From positions 1,745,604 through 1,809,603 of the forward strand of contig NZ_LR732816.1 of assembly GCF_902506205.1 (NCBI RefSeq): a stretch of DNA of 64,000 nt, in the 5' to 3' direction. Shown here piece by piece: positions 8,642 to 19,710 of the stretch. Both the position numbers and the translations under genes were made by a program. Numbering within the stretch: position 1 is the stretch's first letter; each line of letters begins with the position of its first letter. The notes under the pieces are model-generated. The model ran no database searches. It saw nothing but the letters and a program-made list of their open reading frames with translations, and was not told where the DNA came from. Origin of the DNA: Brevundimonas sp. G8 (GTDB taxonomy: Bacteria; Pseudomonadota; Alphaproteobacteria; Caulobacterales; Caulobacteraceae).

Positions 8642-8757
8642 TTGCGTTTCCCCCGAAACGATAAGCGACACTTGTATGACGCCGCCGGTCGGTGGGCGCC
8701 TTACTCGGAATTGTTTCTGGCGCGTTGGATGCGCGTTCGCTGGACCTGGGTCGTGGA

Positions 8758-9429
8758 ATGGGCGATCTCGAAGCCATGGGATCCGTCGCGCGCCTGTTCC
8801 GTCTGCATTTCTCCCTGTGGCTAGGGCTGCTTGTGCTGGCGACGGTGGCCGCGCTGACACCGGCTGGCCTCGGCTGGCCGCTCAGGCTGGCGGCGGGCTG
8901 GGACGCGGGCGTCGCGGCCTTTTTGATCGTCACCTTCTATCACATCTTCCGGGCGCGCTCTCAGGACGCGATCCGACGTCGCGCGGCCGAACTGGATCAG
9001 GCGGGCGCACTGGTCTTGCCGCTCAGCATGGCGGCGGCGGTCGCCAGCGTCGTGGTGCTGGTCCTGGCCATGGTGGCGAGCGGGGGCAAGCCGACGGTGG
9101 GGCAGGCGGTGTTCTCGGTCTGCACGGTGGGCCTGTCGTGGCTGTATGTGCACATCATCTTCGCCCTGCACTACGCCCATGGCTTCTACGCCCCGCGCGA
9201 GCACGGCAAGGGCGATCAGGGCGGACTGATCTTCCCCGGCGAGGACGACCCAGACTACTGGGATTTCCTGCATTTCGGCCTGATCATCGGCGTGGCGAAC
9301 CAGACGGCCGACATCCAGATTTCCAGCCGCAAGCTACGCGGCCTGGCCACCCTGCACAGCCTGGTGGCCTGGTTCTTCAACGCCGTCATCCTGGCGTTGA
9401 CGGTCAATCTGGCGGCGACGCTGTTCTGA
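8758..9429 (+). CDS. DUF1345 family membrane protein
   Basis: Predicted inner-membrane protein of about 223 residues with five hydrophobic segments. The run YHIFRARSQDAIRRRAAELD followed by two membrane segments, and the later HYAHGFY motif, match DUF1345 proteins, whose function is unknown. The frame extends upstream to a GTG at 8692; ATGs at 8758 and 8776 both give a sensible N terminus with the first helix soon after, and no strong ribosome-binding site settles the choice. It is divergent from the small membrane ORF. Confidence 0.75.
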   Translation: MGDLEAMGSVARLFRLHFSLWLGLLVLATVAALTPAGLGWPLRLAAGWDAGVAAFLIVTFYHIFRARSQDAIRRRAAELDQAGALVLPLSMAAAVASVVVLVLAMVASGGKPTVGQAVFSVCTVGLSWLYVHIIFALHYAHGFYAPREHGKGDQGGLIFPGEDDPDYWDFLHFGLIIGVANQTADIQISSRKLRGLATLHSLVAWFFNAVILALTVNLAATLF

Positions 9430-9448
9430 GGCGTCGCCGCCGTTTCGA

Positions 9449-9700
9449 TCAGAGATCGATGGGTCGGCCGGACTCTTCTTCTTCGAGCGTGACGGCCACG
9501 TCGGCGTTGGCCGACAGGCGCACCTTGTCGCCCTCGACGCCGGCGACGAAGCCGTTCTCGATATAGTGGTGGTGGTCGGCGTGGGCTCCGGAGTTCTCGC
9601 GGCGGGTCAGCTTGATCCGGTCGCTCTCGACGCGGTCCACGACGCCCACATGCACGCCGTCGGCCCCGATGACTTCCATGCCTTCCTTGATCTCACTCAT
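9449..9700 (-). CDS. DUF2171 domain protein
   Basis: An 83-residue protein consisting of one DUF2171 (PRC-barrel-like) domain: MSEIKEGMEVIGADGVHVG at the start, then KLTRRENSGAHADHHHYI. Such proteins are common in alphaproteobacteria and have no firm function; some are thought to be stress-related. It is convergent with the DUF1345 gene, only 19 bases apart, and divergent from rsgA. Confidence 0.85.
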   Translation of the reverse strand: MSEIKEGMEVIGADGVHVGVVDRVESDRIKLTRRENSGAHADHHHYIENGFVAGVEGDKVRLSANADVAVTLEEEESGRPIDL

Positions 9701-9891
9701 CGCCGTCTCTCCTCGTTGAAAATGACATCAAGAGGGGAGCGTCGCAGAAGAGGATTCCGTTCCCGTCGCGGTTGGACGGCCTGCCGTTTAAGTTTTACAG
9801 GCGGCAGGGACGGGCATTGGGTGCATTATCGCGCCGCAAGACCGGCTCAGCGCACCAGCTGAGGATTGCAGGCGACAGGGATGCCGTTGAC

Positions 9892-10965
9892 TTGATCGAA
9901 CAGTATGGATGGTCCGACGCCTGGGCGACGGCGTTTGCGCCTCAGGCACAGGCCGGTCATGTTCCAGGCCGCGTCATTCTCCAGCATCGCAACGGCTATC
10001 TGGTCGCCACGGACGAGGGCGAGCTTCAGGCCAAGGCGTCCGGTCGCCTGCGTCACGAGGCCAAGGAGGTCGGCCATCCGGCCGTCGGCGACTGGGTCGC
10101 GCTGTCGCTGAACCTTCAGGACCGCACCGCCACAATCCATGCCGTCCTGCCCCGGCGCACAGCCTTCGTGCGCCGGGCGGCGGACAGCGTGCGGCGGATG
10201 CAGATACTGGCCGCCAATATCGACGTGGCCTTCGTCGTCACCTCGATGAATGCGGATCTGAACCCGCGCCGGATCCAGCGGTTTCTGGCCGCCGCGTGGG
10301 AGAGCGGAGCGCGGCCTGTGCTCGTTCTGACGAAATCGGATCTCAGCACCGATCCGCAAGCTGAAGCCGCTCAGGTCGCCGCGTTGGAGACGGGTTGCCC
10401 GGTCCTGATGGTCTCGGCCCGCGAAGGCGTCGGCCTGGATGCGCTGCGCCTGCAGATGAAGCCGGGCGAGACCTGCGTGCTGATCGGCTCGTCCGGCGTG
10501 GGCAAGTCCACCCTGGTCAACGCCTTCCTGAACGAGGATCGGATGGCGACCCAGGCGATCCGCGCGTCCGACGACCAGGGGCGTCACACCACCAGCCACC
10601 GTCAACTGATCCCCCTGCCGGGCGGGGGGCTGATCATCGACACGCCGGGAATTCGCGAAGTGGGCCTGATCGACGCCGAAGAGGGCGTGGGCGCGGTGTT
10701 CGACGACATCGAGCGCCTGATGCAGGCGTGCCGCTTCACCAACTGCAGCCATACGAACGAGCCGGGATGCGCCGTGCAGGCGGCCTTGGCGGACGGGACG
10801 TTGGAGGCCTCGCGATGGGCGCATTTCCAGAAGCTGACGCAGGAACTGTCGGAAGCGGGCGACAAGGCGGAGCGGGTCGCCAAGGCCGCCGAACGGCGCC
10901 GGCTGGGCGGGCTTCAGAAGGTCTATCGCGCGACGAAGCGCAACGATCGGGGCGGCGCGGATTGA
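9892..10965 (+). CDS. rsgA: Ribosome small-subunit-dependent GTPase A
   Basis: A circularly permuted GTPase that checks and helps mature the 30S subunit. Motifs come in the permuted order: G4 (LTKSDL), G5 (VSAREG), G1 GSSGVGKST (near residue 199) and G3 DTPGIRE. The C terminus has a zinc motif CRFTNCSHTNEPGC. An OB-fold region precedes the G domain. An ATG at 9772 gives 40 extra residues unlike the family. The TTG at 9892, with AGGGA about 11 bases upstream, gives LIEQYGW near the start and a normal length of 357 residues. Confidence 0.93.
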   Translation: MIEQYGWSDAWATAFAPQAQAGHVPGRVILQHRNGYLVATDEGELQAKASGRLRHEAKEVGHPAVGDWVALSLNLQDRTATIHAVLPRRTAFVRRAADSVRRMQILAANIDVAFVVTSMNADLNPRRIQRFLAAAWESGARPVLVLTKSDLSTDPQAEAAQVAALETGCPVLMVSAREGVGLDALRLQMKPGETCVLIGSSGVGKSTLVNAFLNEDRMATQAIRASDDQGRHTTSHRQLIPLPGGGLIIDTPGIREVGLIDAEEGVGAVFDDIERLMQACRFTNCSHTNEPGCAVQAALADGTLEASRWAHFQKLTQELSEAGDKAERVAKAAERRRLGGLQKVYRATKRNDRGGAD

Positions 10966-11073
10966 TGGTGGCTTTCCCGTTCGCTTTTTCCGACCTCTTC
11001 GACCTCTAAGAATTTAGGCCTGTCGCGCCGCCAAACAGGCTAGGTGAGCGACTTAGACTTAAGAAAGATCATC

Positions 11074-11397
11074 ATGTCCGCATTCACCATCGTCACCACC
11101 AGCGCCGTCCAGGGCAGCGAGGCCGCAGAGGTCAATACGCTGACGGACGACTTTTCCGACGCCAGCGAGGCCGTCGGCTATGCGCGCCGCATGGCCGACG
11201 AGATGATCGACATGGCCGCTCAGCTGCTGCTGGATTTCGACTACAGCAATGTCGGCATCTATGAAGGCGACCTGCTGGACGAGGATGTCACCCCGGACCA
11301 CCCCGCCCTGATCGGCGTGTGGGTCCTGGACGAGGAAGGCTCGGCCTTCGTGCCGGCCGAAGAGTTCCGGCAGGGATCGACCGAAGTCGAGAACTGA
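11074..11397 (+). CDS. Small acidic hypothetical protein
   Basis: A 107-residue acidic, probably cytoplasmic protein with no recognised domain. The start is taken at the ATG at 11074 (MSAFTIVTTSAVQG), which follows an AAGAAAGATCATC leader; a GTG/ATG region 30 bases upstream is less likely. The middle is predicted helical (ASEAVGYARRMADEMIDMA). It stands alone between rsgA and tRNA-Ala. Lack of a signal or membrane segment is all that can be said. Confidence 0.6.
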   Translation: MSAFTIVTTSAVQGSEAAEVNTLTDDFSDASEAVGYARRMADEMIDMAAQLLLDFDYSNVGIYEGDLLDEDVTPDHPALIGVWVLDEEGSAFVPAEEFRQGSTEVEN

Positions 11398-11530
11398 TCA
11401 GCGATATCGCGGCGGGAGGCTCGGATCGAGCCGCCTGCCGCGTCCGCCATCGGACGATGCGCGAGAGTGCATTGATCGCGCGCCGAACGGCGTCTGCGGT
11501 GCATCGCGGATGTGAGGAAAGGTGGCCGTC

Positions 11531-11558
11531 CCTCCGAACACCTTGCGGTGCTCGGAGG
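11531..11558. repeat. Strong hairpin downstream of tRNA-Ala
   Basis: Arms CCTCCGA-A-CACC and GGTG-C-TCGGAGG with loop TTGC. It follows tRNA-Ala (minus strand) by a few bases and could help end or process that transcript. There is no clear T run. Confidence 0.5.
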
Positions 11559-11564
11559 TGACGA

Positions 11565-11640
<76 letters not shown>

Positions 11641-11742
11641 GGACCTGTCGGTCTGGATCGCCCGGTTCATCTTGCGATGGCCCCCGGCGAGGCGGCGGAA
11701 ACTATGTCAGGGCTTTTCTACGATCAAGCCCGTTTCGAGATT

Positions 11743-11848
11743 TATTTTCACCGCGTTCCCAGGGGTGAAAATACGCAGATTTTTCAAACCGAAGCGGCTG
11801 GAAAAGGCTGCTGTCCCGCCGCGTTTCCCTAACGGGAAATGCGGCGGG
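11743..11848. repeat. Two long hairpins in the tRNA-Ala / TIGR02300 gap
   Basis: The gap 11641-11938 holds no gene. It carries a perfect 10-bp inverted repeat, TATTTTCACC / GGTGAAAATA (11743-11752 and 11764-11773), and a 15-bp hairpin, CCCGCCGC-G-TTTCCC / GGGAAA-T-GCGGCGGG (11815-11848, loop TAAC, one G-T pair). Neither is followed by a T run on either strand, so they are not classic terminators. They may belong to the 3' UTR of the acidic-protein mRNA or to an unknown RNA. Confidence 0.5.
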
Positions 11849-11938
11849 TGCAACAAGAATCTGAGCCCGACAGCGAGAAGCGCAACAGAGGCGGGAAAAC
11901 CGGCCTCAAGTAGCGCGACGCGCGATAGGCCCAACCAA

Positions 11939-12400
11939 TCAGTCGTCGTCGCGCGAGGGCTTGGCGATCTCGCCGTCGATCGAGTCGTCGTCTTCGTCCT
12001 CAATGAAGGGGACGGAGTCGTCATCGTCGTCGTCGGCCAGCAGGTCGTCGTCGCCGTCGGTCGCATTCATACCGGCTTCTTCCGAAGCATCGGCAGGCGC
12101 GTCCTCGTCTTCGTCGTCCGGCGTCAGGATCGGCTCATGGCCTTCCTCGTCGATCTCGGGCGTCTTGACGTCTTCTTCCTCGTCCTCGTCGCCGTCGACC
12201 TTCTTGTCCTTGACCTGGTCTTCGGCTTCGTCGTCAGCCGGATAGCCGGGGCGAGCGCGGCGGCTGCGCAGCTTCAGCGCTTCTTCCGGATCGAAGTCCG
12301 TGCCGCATTTGGGGCAGTGGGCGGGACGACGGTTCAGGTCGTAAAACTTCGCTTGGCAGTTGGGGCAGACCTGCTTGGCGCCCAGTTCGGGATTGGCCAC
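11939..12400 (-). CDS. TIGR02300 ('FYDLN acid') family protein
   Basis: A 153-residue alphaproteobacterial protein of unknown role. The N terminus is a zinc-ribbon-like module ([21 protein letters not shown], four cysteines within the first 35 residues) that includes the family-naming FYDLN. The rest is a strongly acidic low-complexity tail of Asp/Glu runs. It sits beside tRNA-Ala and is divergent from aroA. The zinc ribbon suggests nucleic-acid or protein contact, but no function is known to me. Confidence 0.92.
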   Translation of the reverse strand: MANPELGAKQVCPNCQAKFYDLNRRPAHCPKCGTDFDPEEALKLRSRRARPGYPADDEAEDQVKDKKVDGDEDEEEDVKTPEIDEEGHEPILTPDDEDEDAPADASEEAGMNATDGDDDLLADDDDDDSVPFIEDEDDDSIDGEIAKPSRDDD

Positions 12401-12525
12401 GTGAGGACACTTTCAACGGGTTGAATTCGGGGCGGTCCCTTGCCACCCCTTTGACCCGCTGTCAAAAGCCATCTTTCGCGCCGCCCGCGCGGCCGTTTCG
12501 ACAATACAGCCTGAAGCGGGTGAAT

Positions 12526-13845
12526 ATGCCTTCCCAACTGACCGCCCAACTGACCGCAAGCCGTTCGTCCGCCCTGACCGGAAAGGTCCGCGCGCCCGGC
12601 GATAAATCCATGTCGCACCGGTCGATGATCCTGGGCGGAATGGCGTCGGGCGTGACCGAGGTCGAGGGTCTGCTGGAAGGCGACGACGTTCTGGCCACCG
12701 GCCGCGCCGTCGAGGCGTTCGGCGCCAAGGTCGAGCGGACAGGCGACGGCAAATGGCGGATTGAGGGCGCAGGCGGCTTCAAGACGCCTTCGTCGGTGAT
12801 CGACTGCGGCAACGCCGGGACCGGGGTTCGCCTGCTGATGGGAGCGGCGGCCGGCTATGCGCTGACGGCGACCTTCGACGGCGACGGCTCGCTGAGGAAG
12901 CGGCCGATGAAGCGTGTGACCGGGCCGCTGGCCGAGATGGGCGCGGTGTTCGACTGGCAGGCGGCCGAGGATCGGTTGCCGGTGGCCCTGACCGGCGGGA
13001 CGTTGAAGGCCATCGACTATGTGCAGACGGTCGCCTCGGCCCAGGTGAAGTCGGCCATCCTGCTGGCCGGCCTGAACGCCGAGGGCGTGACCTCTGTGGT
13101 CGAGCCCGAAAAGAGCCGCGATCACACCGAGCGGATGCTGCGCGCCTTCGGCGTCGAGGTCGGTGTGGAAGAAATGGGCGAGGGCTGGACGGTCACGCTG
13201 AAGGGTGGCCAGCTGCTGACCGGAACCTTCGTCGCCGTGCCGGGCGATCCGTCGTCAGCCGCTTTCCCCCTGGCGGCGGGGCTGATCGTGCCGGGGTCGG
13301 AGGTCACTGTGGAGGGCGTGATGCTGAATGCGCTGCGCACCGGGCTGTTCGACACCTGGATCGAGATGGGCGCGGACCTGACCATCACCAACCGGCGCGA
13401 AGCCGGCGGCGAGGATGTCGGCGACATCACCGCCCGCCATTCGGCCCTGAAGGGCGTGGTGGTGCCCGAGGCGCGCGCGGCTTCGATGATCGACGAATAT
13501 CCGATCTTGGCGGCGACGGCGGCCTTTGCGGACGGCGTCACGGTCATGCGCGGCGTGGGTGAGATGCGGGTCAAGGAAAGCGACCGGATTTCGCTGATGG
13601 TCGAGGGCCTGCGCGCCTGCGGCGTCCAGGTCGAGGAGGAGCCGGAGGGCTTCATCGTCACGGGTGGGGTGGTTCGCGGCGGCGCGACCGTCCACACCGC
13701 CCACGACCATCGTATCGCCATGAGCCACCTGGTCTTGGGCCTTGCCGCCGAACAGCCGGTCTCGGTCGACGAGCCCGGCATGATCGCCACTAGCTTCCCC
13801 GGCTTCGTCGAGATGATGAACGGGCTGGGCGGGCATATCGCGTGA
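12526..13845 (+). CDS. aroA: 3-Phosphoshikimate 1-carboxyvinyltransferase (EPSP synthase)
   Basis: Sixth step of the shikimate pathway: transfers enolpyruvate from PEP to shikimate 3-phosphate. It has 439 residues. Motifs are [10 protein letters not shown] near residue 23, [14 protein letters not shown] in the first third, [12 protein letters not shown], and [17 protein letters not shown] and RDHTE match the class II EPSP synthase pattern, whereas NALRTG departs from the class II NxTR motif, so class is only suggested. The start ATG at 12526 gives a normal N terminus. The TGA overlaps the GTG of the next gene, so translation is probably coupled. Confidence 0.96.
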   Translation: MPSQLTAQLTASRSSALTGKVRAPGDKSMSHRSMILGGMASGVTEVEGLLEGDDVLATGRAVEAFGAKVERTGDGKWRIEGAGGFKTPSSVIDCGNAGTGVRLLMGAAAGYALTATFDGDGSLRKRPMKRVTGPLAEMGAVFDWQAAEDRLPVALTGGTLKAIDYVQTVASAQVKSAILLAGLNAEGVTSVVEPEKSRDHTERMLRAFGVEVGVEEMGEGWTVTLKGGQLLTGTFVAVPGDPSSAAFPLAAGLIVPGSEVTVEGVMLNALRTGLFDTWIEMGADLTITNRREAGGEDVGDITARHSALKGVVVPEARAASMIDEYPILAATAAFADGVTVMRGVGEMRVKESDRISLMVEGLRACGVQVEEEPEGFIVTGGVVRGGATVHTAHDHRIAMSHLVLGLAAEQPVSVDEPGMIATSFPGFVEMMNGLGGHIA

Positions 13846-14105
13846 AGCCGGCGCGCGACGTCCTCTATCGCGGCGTCGCGGCCCTGGGGCTTCTGACCTG
13901 TCTGGGTGGGGCTAGCTGGACGGCCTGGACCGTCTGGCAGGGGATGATGACCGGCAGCGTCAGGGGCAAGCACGGCGCCGTCCATCTGAGAGGCGATTTC
14001 TTCTTTTATTCGACAGTGACGCTGAACGGTATCGCCTGTCTGGTGTGGCTGGGCCTGGCGGCGTTCGCGGTCGTGGTTCTGGCGCGCTGGAACGACTGGA
14101 CGTGA
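13842..14105 (+). CDS. Small two-span membrane protein
   Basis: An 87-residue protein starting at GTG, overlapping the aroA stop in GTGA. Two hydrophobic segments (about residues 11-30 and 60-80) flank a short polar loop with [12 protein letters not shown]. No family recognised. Its coupling to aroA and to the next gene, also through GTGA, shows it belongs to the aroA-cmk operon. Confidence 0.65.
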   Translation: MKPARDVLYRGVAALGLLTCLGGASWTAWTVWQGMMTGSVRGKHGAVHLRGDFFFYSTVTLNGIACLVWLGLAAFAVVVLARWNDWT

Positions 14106-14383
14106 GCCGGCGCGGGCGGAACGCCTGGGTTGGTTCGGTCGCGACCCTCGCGATTGCACTGCTGATCGGCGGGTTCTGCCTCATCGGCGCGCTCGAGATT
14201 CTGGACGGCCTCGCGTCCGGAGTTCTGAACAATCGCAAGGGGCCGGACGTATATCTGATCGAACGTCCAGTCATTTTCTGGACGCTGATCGTTTTCTACG
14301 CGACGGCGGTGGTCGTCAGTGCAGGCATGGCGGTTCTGCTGTCGAGCATCGCCTTGCGCAACCTGTTCGAATTGCGTCGCTGA
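14102..14383 (+). CDS. Small two-span membrane protein
   Basis: A 93-residue protein whose GTG start at 14102 overlaps the preceding stop in GTGA. Basic start (SRRGRNAW), then membrane segments at about residues 10-35 and 57-85, ending FELRR. Its topology resembles that of its two neighbours, suggesting a set of divergent paralogues or subunits. No function can be assigned. Confidence 0.65.
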   Translation: MSRRGRNAWVGSVATLAIALLIGGFCLIGALEILDGLASGVLNNRKGPDVYLIERPVIFWTLIVFYATAVVVSAGMAVLLSSIALRNLFELRR

Positions 14384-14655
14384 TGGCCTCGCATGTCGCC
14401 CTGCGGGCGCTGGGCGCCATGCTGCTGGTTCTTTGTCTGAGCTTTCTGTTGTTCGGGCTCGGCTTTTACGGCGAAGGGATGTTGGATCTTGCCGACGGTC
14501 GCATGAATGGCCACGCGTCCCTCCACCTTTCGGAGAGCGTCGCCCTCCACCTGTTTTGGCGTCGCATCCGAACCATGCTTGGATTAAGTGCGGTGCTTCT
14601 GTTGCTCGCTCTTGCGTGTTTCTGGGCTGCCTCCGCGTTGAAGCCGAAGCCATGA
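14383..14655 (+). CDS. Small two-span membrane protein
   Basis: A 90-residue protein starting at the ATG at 14383, sharing one base with the previous stop (TGATG). Hydrophobic segments at about residues 8-30 and 64-85 are separated by a loop with two His-containing stretches (NGHASLHLSE). Third in the run of similar small proteins; cmk follows after 40 bases. Confidence 0.65.
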   Translation: MASHVALRALGAMLLVLCLSFLLFGLGFYGEGMLDLADGRMNGHASLHLSESVALHLFWRRIRTMLGLSAVLLLLALACFWAASALKPKP

Positions 14656-14695
14656 ACGCCATAACCGGCTTGGCGCGCCGTGAAGGGATGCCGCT

Positions 14696-15346
14696 TTGAA
14701 TGCGAAACTGATCATCGCCGTCGATGGACCGGCCGCCTCTGGCAAGGGGACCATCGCCGCGCGCTTGGCCCAGACCTATGGACTGCCGCATCTGGATACG
14801 GGGCTGCTGTACCGCGCGGTGGGGGTGAAGGTGCTCGAGGACGGCGGTTCGCTGGATGACGAGGCGGCGGCGGCCGAGGCGGCGCGCGGGTTGGACGCGG
14901 CCGGTCTGTCGGACGATGCCCGCCTGACGACGGGCGAGGCGGGCGAGGCGGCCAGCCGCGTGGCGGGGCATCCCGGCGTGCGTGCTGCCTTGCTGGAATT
15001 GCAGCAGGCGTTCGCGGCCCAGGCGGGCGGGGCTGTGCTGGATGGGCGCGACATCGGCACGGTGATCGCCCCGCACGCCCAAGCCAAACTGTTCGTCACC
15101 GCGACGCCGCAGGTCCGTGCGACCCGCCGCTGGAAGCAGCTGACGGCGCGCGGATCGGACATCGCCTTCGAGGACATGCTGGCCGATATTCAGCGTCGCG
15201 ACGAGCGTGACGCGGGTCGCGGCTCCGCGCCCATGGTCCAGGCCGACGACGCGGTCTTGCTGGATACGACCGACATGGGTATAGAGGCGGCCTTCGATGC
15301 GGCCCGCCGTATCGTCGAGGCGGCGCGCGCGAAACACGGTCTCTGA
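14696..15346 (+). CDS. cmk: Cytidylate kinase
   Basis: Phosphorylates CMP and dCMP with ATP. The 216-residue protein has the P-loop GPAASGKGT near residue 11, LDTGLLYRAVG for nucleotide binding, and DGRDIGTVIAP in the middle. TTG at 14696 is used as start, after GAAGGGA; the resulting MNAKLIIAVDGP is normal for the family. The order aroA-cmk-rpsA-ihfB is common in proteobacteria and is kept here. Confidence 0.95.
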   Translation: MNAKLIIAVDGPAASGKGTIAARLAQTYGLPHLDTGLLYRAVGVKVLEDGGSLDDEAAAAEAARGLDAAGLSDDARLTTGEAGEAASRVAGHPGVRAALLELQQAFAAQAGGAVLDGRDIGTVIAPHAQAKLFVTATPQVRATRRWKQLTARGSDIAFEDMLADIQRRDERDAGRGSAPMVQADDAVLLDTTDMGIEAAFDAARRIVEAARAKHGL

Positions 15347-15542
15347 GACTGCTCTCGCAAATCCAACGCTCCCATCCTCGGCTTCCGCGGGCGTTTTGAT
15401 CGTTCTGAACGGCCTCGCATCCTGACGACCTGCCTATCTTTTCCTCTCGCCTCGGCGCAGCGCCTTGCTGTGTGAGGGGCGTCCACCTCGCGCGGGGCCG
15501 TCCGGTCGCGCGCCACAGCCCTATCGGAAACACCAGAGCTTC

Positions 15543-17246
<1,704 letters not shown>

Positions 17247-17323
17247 GCGCTTGTCCGAAAAGCGTCAGGCGCCTCGCTCAAGCAGCGAAGCGCCGCTCGC
17301 TTTGCGGTAGCGAACAAAAGATG

Positions 17324-17355
17324 AAGGGCGGCGGGAGCGATCCCGTCGCCCTTTT
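17324..17355 (+). terminator. Rho-independent terminator after rpsA
   Basis: Stem GGGCG-G-CGGGA / TCCCG-T-CGCCC (17326-17351), loop GCGA, then TTTT. It lies about 80 bases past the rpsA stop and separates it from the ihfB gene. Confidence 0.85.
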
Positions 17356-17520
17356 CTCTGTCTGAGACAGCGTTATGTTCGCTGGCGGACATAATTCCTG
17401 CGAATGACGCGCATCGTTGGCGGATAAGGGCTTTTTCGAGAGCCGGTCGAAGGTTAGGGTGCAGCTTCTGGATCGACGGCGGGCGAGACGGCCTGTCAAA
17501 ACGAGCTGGCAGGGGCATCG

Positions 17521-17811
17521 ATGATCAAGTCCGAACTGATCGAAAAGCTGGCGATGGAAAACACCCACCTGACCCACGCGGAGGTGGAGCGGTTGGTCAA
17601 TGTCATCCTGGGCACCATGACCACGGCCCTGTCCGAGGGCGGCCGGGTCGAGCTGCGTGGTTTCGGCGCCCTGTCGGTTCGTTCGCGGCCGGCGCGGGCG
17701 GGACGCAATCCCCGCACCGGCGAGGCCGTCGAGGTGCCGGCCAAGGCCGTGCCCTTCTTCAAGAGCGGCAAGGAACTGCGCGAGCGGCTGAACGCTTCCG
17801 GCGACGCGTGA
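17521..17811 (+). CDS. ihfB: Integration host factor subunit beta
   Basis: DNA-bending protein that pairs with IHF-alpha. The 96 residues show the HU/IHF fold signature: [11 protein letters not shown] at the start, [15 protein letters not shown] for the saddle, and [14 protein letters not shown], the beta-arm with Pro and Arg that inserts in the minor groove. It is downstream of rpsA, as in many proteobacteria, but has its own upstream gap and probably its own promoter. Confidence 0.96.
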   Translation: MIKSELIEKLAMENTHLTHAEVERLVNVILGTMTTALSEGGRVELRGFGALSVRSRPARAGRNPRTGEAVEVPAKAVPFFKSGKELRERLNASGDA

Positions 17812-17853
17812 TCCTGCGCCTCGCTCTCTGACGACCATCCTAAGGAAAATCCA

Positions 17854-18273
17854 ATGAGCCTGATGTCTGAGTTTCGTGAGTTCGCGGTCAAGGGCAATGT
17901 CGTCGACCTTGCGGTCGGCGTCATCATCGGCGGCGCCTTCGGCAAGATCGTCACCAGCTTGGTCGATCAAGTCATCATGCCGCCGATCGGCTGGCTGATC
18001 GGCGGGATCGACTTTGCGGACCTGAAGATCACCCTGCCGGTCAATCCGGCCAATCCGACCGGCGAGCCGGCCGTGATAGAATACGGCGCCTTCATCAATG
18101 TGATGATCCAGTTCCTGATCGTCGCCTTCGTCATCTTCATGATGGTGAAGCTGATCAACAAGCTGCGCCGCCAGCAGGCTGCCGAACCGGACGCGACACC
18201 TTCGGCGCCCACCGCGACCGAAGCCCTGTTGATCGAAATCCGCGACGAGCTGAAGGCCCGCCCGACCGCCTGA
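17854..18273 (+). CDS. mscL: Large-conductance mechanosensitive channel
   Basis: Homopentameric inner-membrane channel that opens on osmotic downshock. 139 residues: N-terminal amphipathic [30 protein letters not shown] (the pore-lining TM1 region), a periplasmic loop, TM2 ([20 protein letters not shown]), and a C-terminal helical bundle. An AAGGAAAA ribosome-binding site precedes the ATG. Its TGA directly abuts the opposite-strand stop of the next gene, forming TGATCA. Confidence 0.97.
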   Translation: MSLMSEFREFAVKGNVVDLAVGVIIGGAFGKIVTSLVDQVIMPPIGWLIGGIDFADLKITLPVNPANPTGEPAVIEYGAFINVMIQFLIVAFVIFMMVKLINKLRRQQAAEPDATPSAPTATEALLIEIRDELKARPTA

Positions 18274-19425
18274 TCAGGCCTTGGAGACGCGGCCGCGCGA
18301 TGTCGCGCGCGCCGCAGACGGCCGGCGGAGGCGCGTTGGCGCCGGCGGGTTGCGCGAACAGATGCCGTAGTCGCCGTCGAACGGGGTCGGCGCCCAGGCG
18401 GCCGCCAGCGCCGGATCGTCGATGATGGCGTGGCAATGGCCCCAGCCGCCTTCGCGTCGCGCCGTCGTCGCCAGCTCGCCTAGCCCGGCCAGCAGGCGCG
18501 GGGTCACCATCTGCAACCGCACCTTGGCGGCGCCCATGGCGCGCGCGTTGTCGATCAGGGCCTGCGTCAGCAGTGCGATCGCATCCTGCGCCGTCTCCAG
18601 CGCGACCAGATCGATGATGTCCAGGCAGGGCGGTTCGATCAGGCTGGTCTTGGTCATCTGCGCCATGGCGGTGGCGACGATCCGGCCCTCGCGCACGCAG
18701 GCCAGCAACAGGGGCGTCAGCGTCAGGTCGGGGTCGGCCATGCGCCAGCGCAGGGTCTCGGGACTGCGATCCGCCAGCAGCCGATCCTCCGACGACAACC
18801 GTCGCCAGAAGTCGGCATAGGGCGACCCGTCCGACAGGTCGCGCAGCACGGTCACCTGCGGCGGCAGGGACGGCGCCGTCTGTCGAAACACCCGTCCATT
18901 CATCAGCTGCTCGCCCAGCCGGGCGGCCGTCTGCGCCGAGGTGCGGCCCAGAAGACTCCGCAGCACACGACCCTTGGCGCAGGCCAGCCGGTCCGTCACC
19001 CACGACAGCTTCAGTCCATGCGTTTCGGTCGGCCAAGGCGACATGCCGAACAGAGTGTAGAGCGGGGCCGAGCGGGCGTTGGCGTTAAAGGTGTAACGAG
19101 CGAACAGGCCCGGCTGTTTCAGGAAGGTGCGGATCAGCGGACGGCTGGCGCCTTTCTGGCTAGGCGGCACGATGATCGAGAAGCCGGTCGCCCCATAGAG
19201 ACAGCGCGGCCCGTGCCGGAACCGCTGGATGAAGTTGCCCAGCATGGCGACGGCCTCGTCCTGATCGTCGGCGACCACCCACCCGGCCGGGGCCGCGATA
19301 TCCTGGCGCGCCGGATTGGCCTCCAGCCAGCGCCAACCGGCCGGCGACCGTTCGGGCCAGCCCACGTCGCGGTGCAGCCTGTTCAGGGCTTCATGGTCGG
19401 ATCCGACGATGGGTCGCACGGACAT
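18274..19425 (-). CDS. GNAT-like acetyltransferase domain protein
   Basis: A 383-residue cytoplasmic protein. The start is the ATG at 19425, behind a strong AAGGAG; an open frame reaches much further upstream but has no such signal. The sequence (MSVRPIVGSDHEALNRLHRDVGW...GWRWLEANPARQD) looks like the Acetyltransf-type proteins that modify surface sugars or amino sugars, but no acetyl-CoA loop is clear enough to be certain. It is convergent with mscL, with stop codons back to back. Substrate unknown. Confidence 0.6.
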   Translation of the reverse strand: MSVRPIVGSDHEALNRLHRDVGWPERSPAGWRWLEANPARQDIAAPAGWVVADDQDEAVAMLGNFIQRFRHGPRCLYGATGFSIIVPPSQKGASRPLIRTFLKQPGLFARYTFNANARSAPLYTLFGMSPWPTETHGLKLSWVTDRLACAKGRVLRSLLGRTSAQTAARLGEQLMNGRVFRQTAPSLPPQVTVLRDLSDGSPYADFWRRLSSEDRLLADRSPETLRWRMADPDLTLTPLLLACVREGRIVATAMAQMTKTSLIEPPCLDIIDLVALETAQDAIALLTQALIDNARAMGAAKVRLQMVTPRLLAGLGELATTARREGGWGHCHAIIDDPALAAAWAPTPFDGDYGICSRNPPAPTRLRRPSAARATSRGRVSKA

Positions 19426-19710
19426 CGGGCGCTCCTTCCCATTATGAAACCGGAGGTCTCTCCTGGGCGCGAGGATTGCAGAATGGGCGCCAACTTCTAT
19501 CACTTCAGGTTGTGTCTGGCGACAGGTCTTCGCGGCACGCTGTCCCACAACGGCCTTAACACTTGTTCGGATTCGCCCGCTGTGCTGGGTATGCGCCTTT
19601 CGCGCGCCCGATAGCGGCGCGGCAGTTGGGAGTGAGCCGTTGAATATGACGGACATGGGGGGCGCGCGACTTACGCGCTGCGTTACGAAACTTCGACGTG
19701 GGGTGGCGGC

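Noticed and set aside
18270..18277. TGATCA palindrome at the mscL/acetyltransferase stops as a site
   Set aside because: It is simply two convergent TGA stops back to back.
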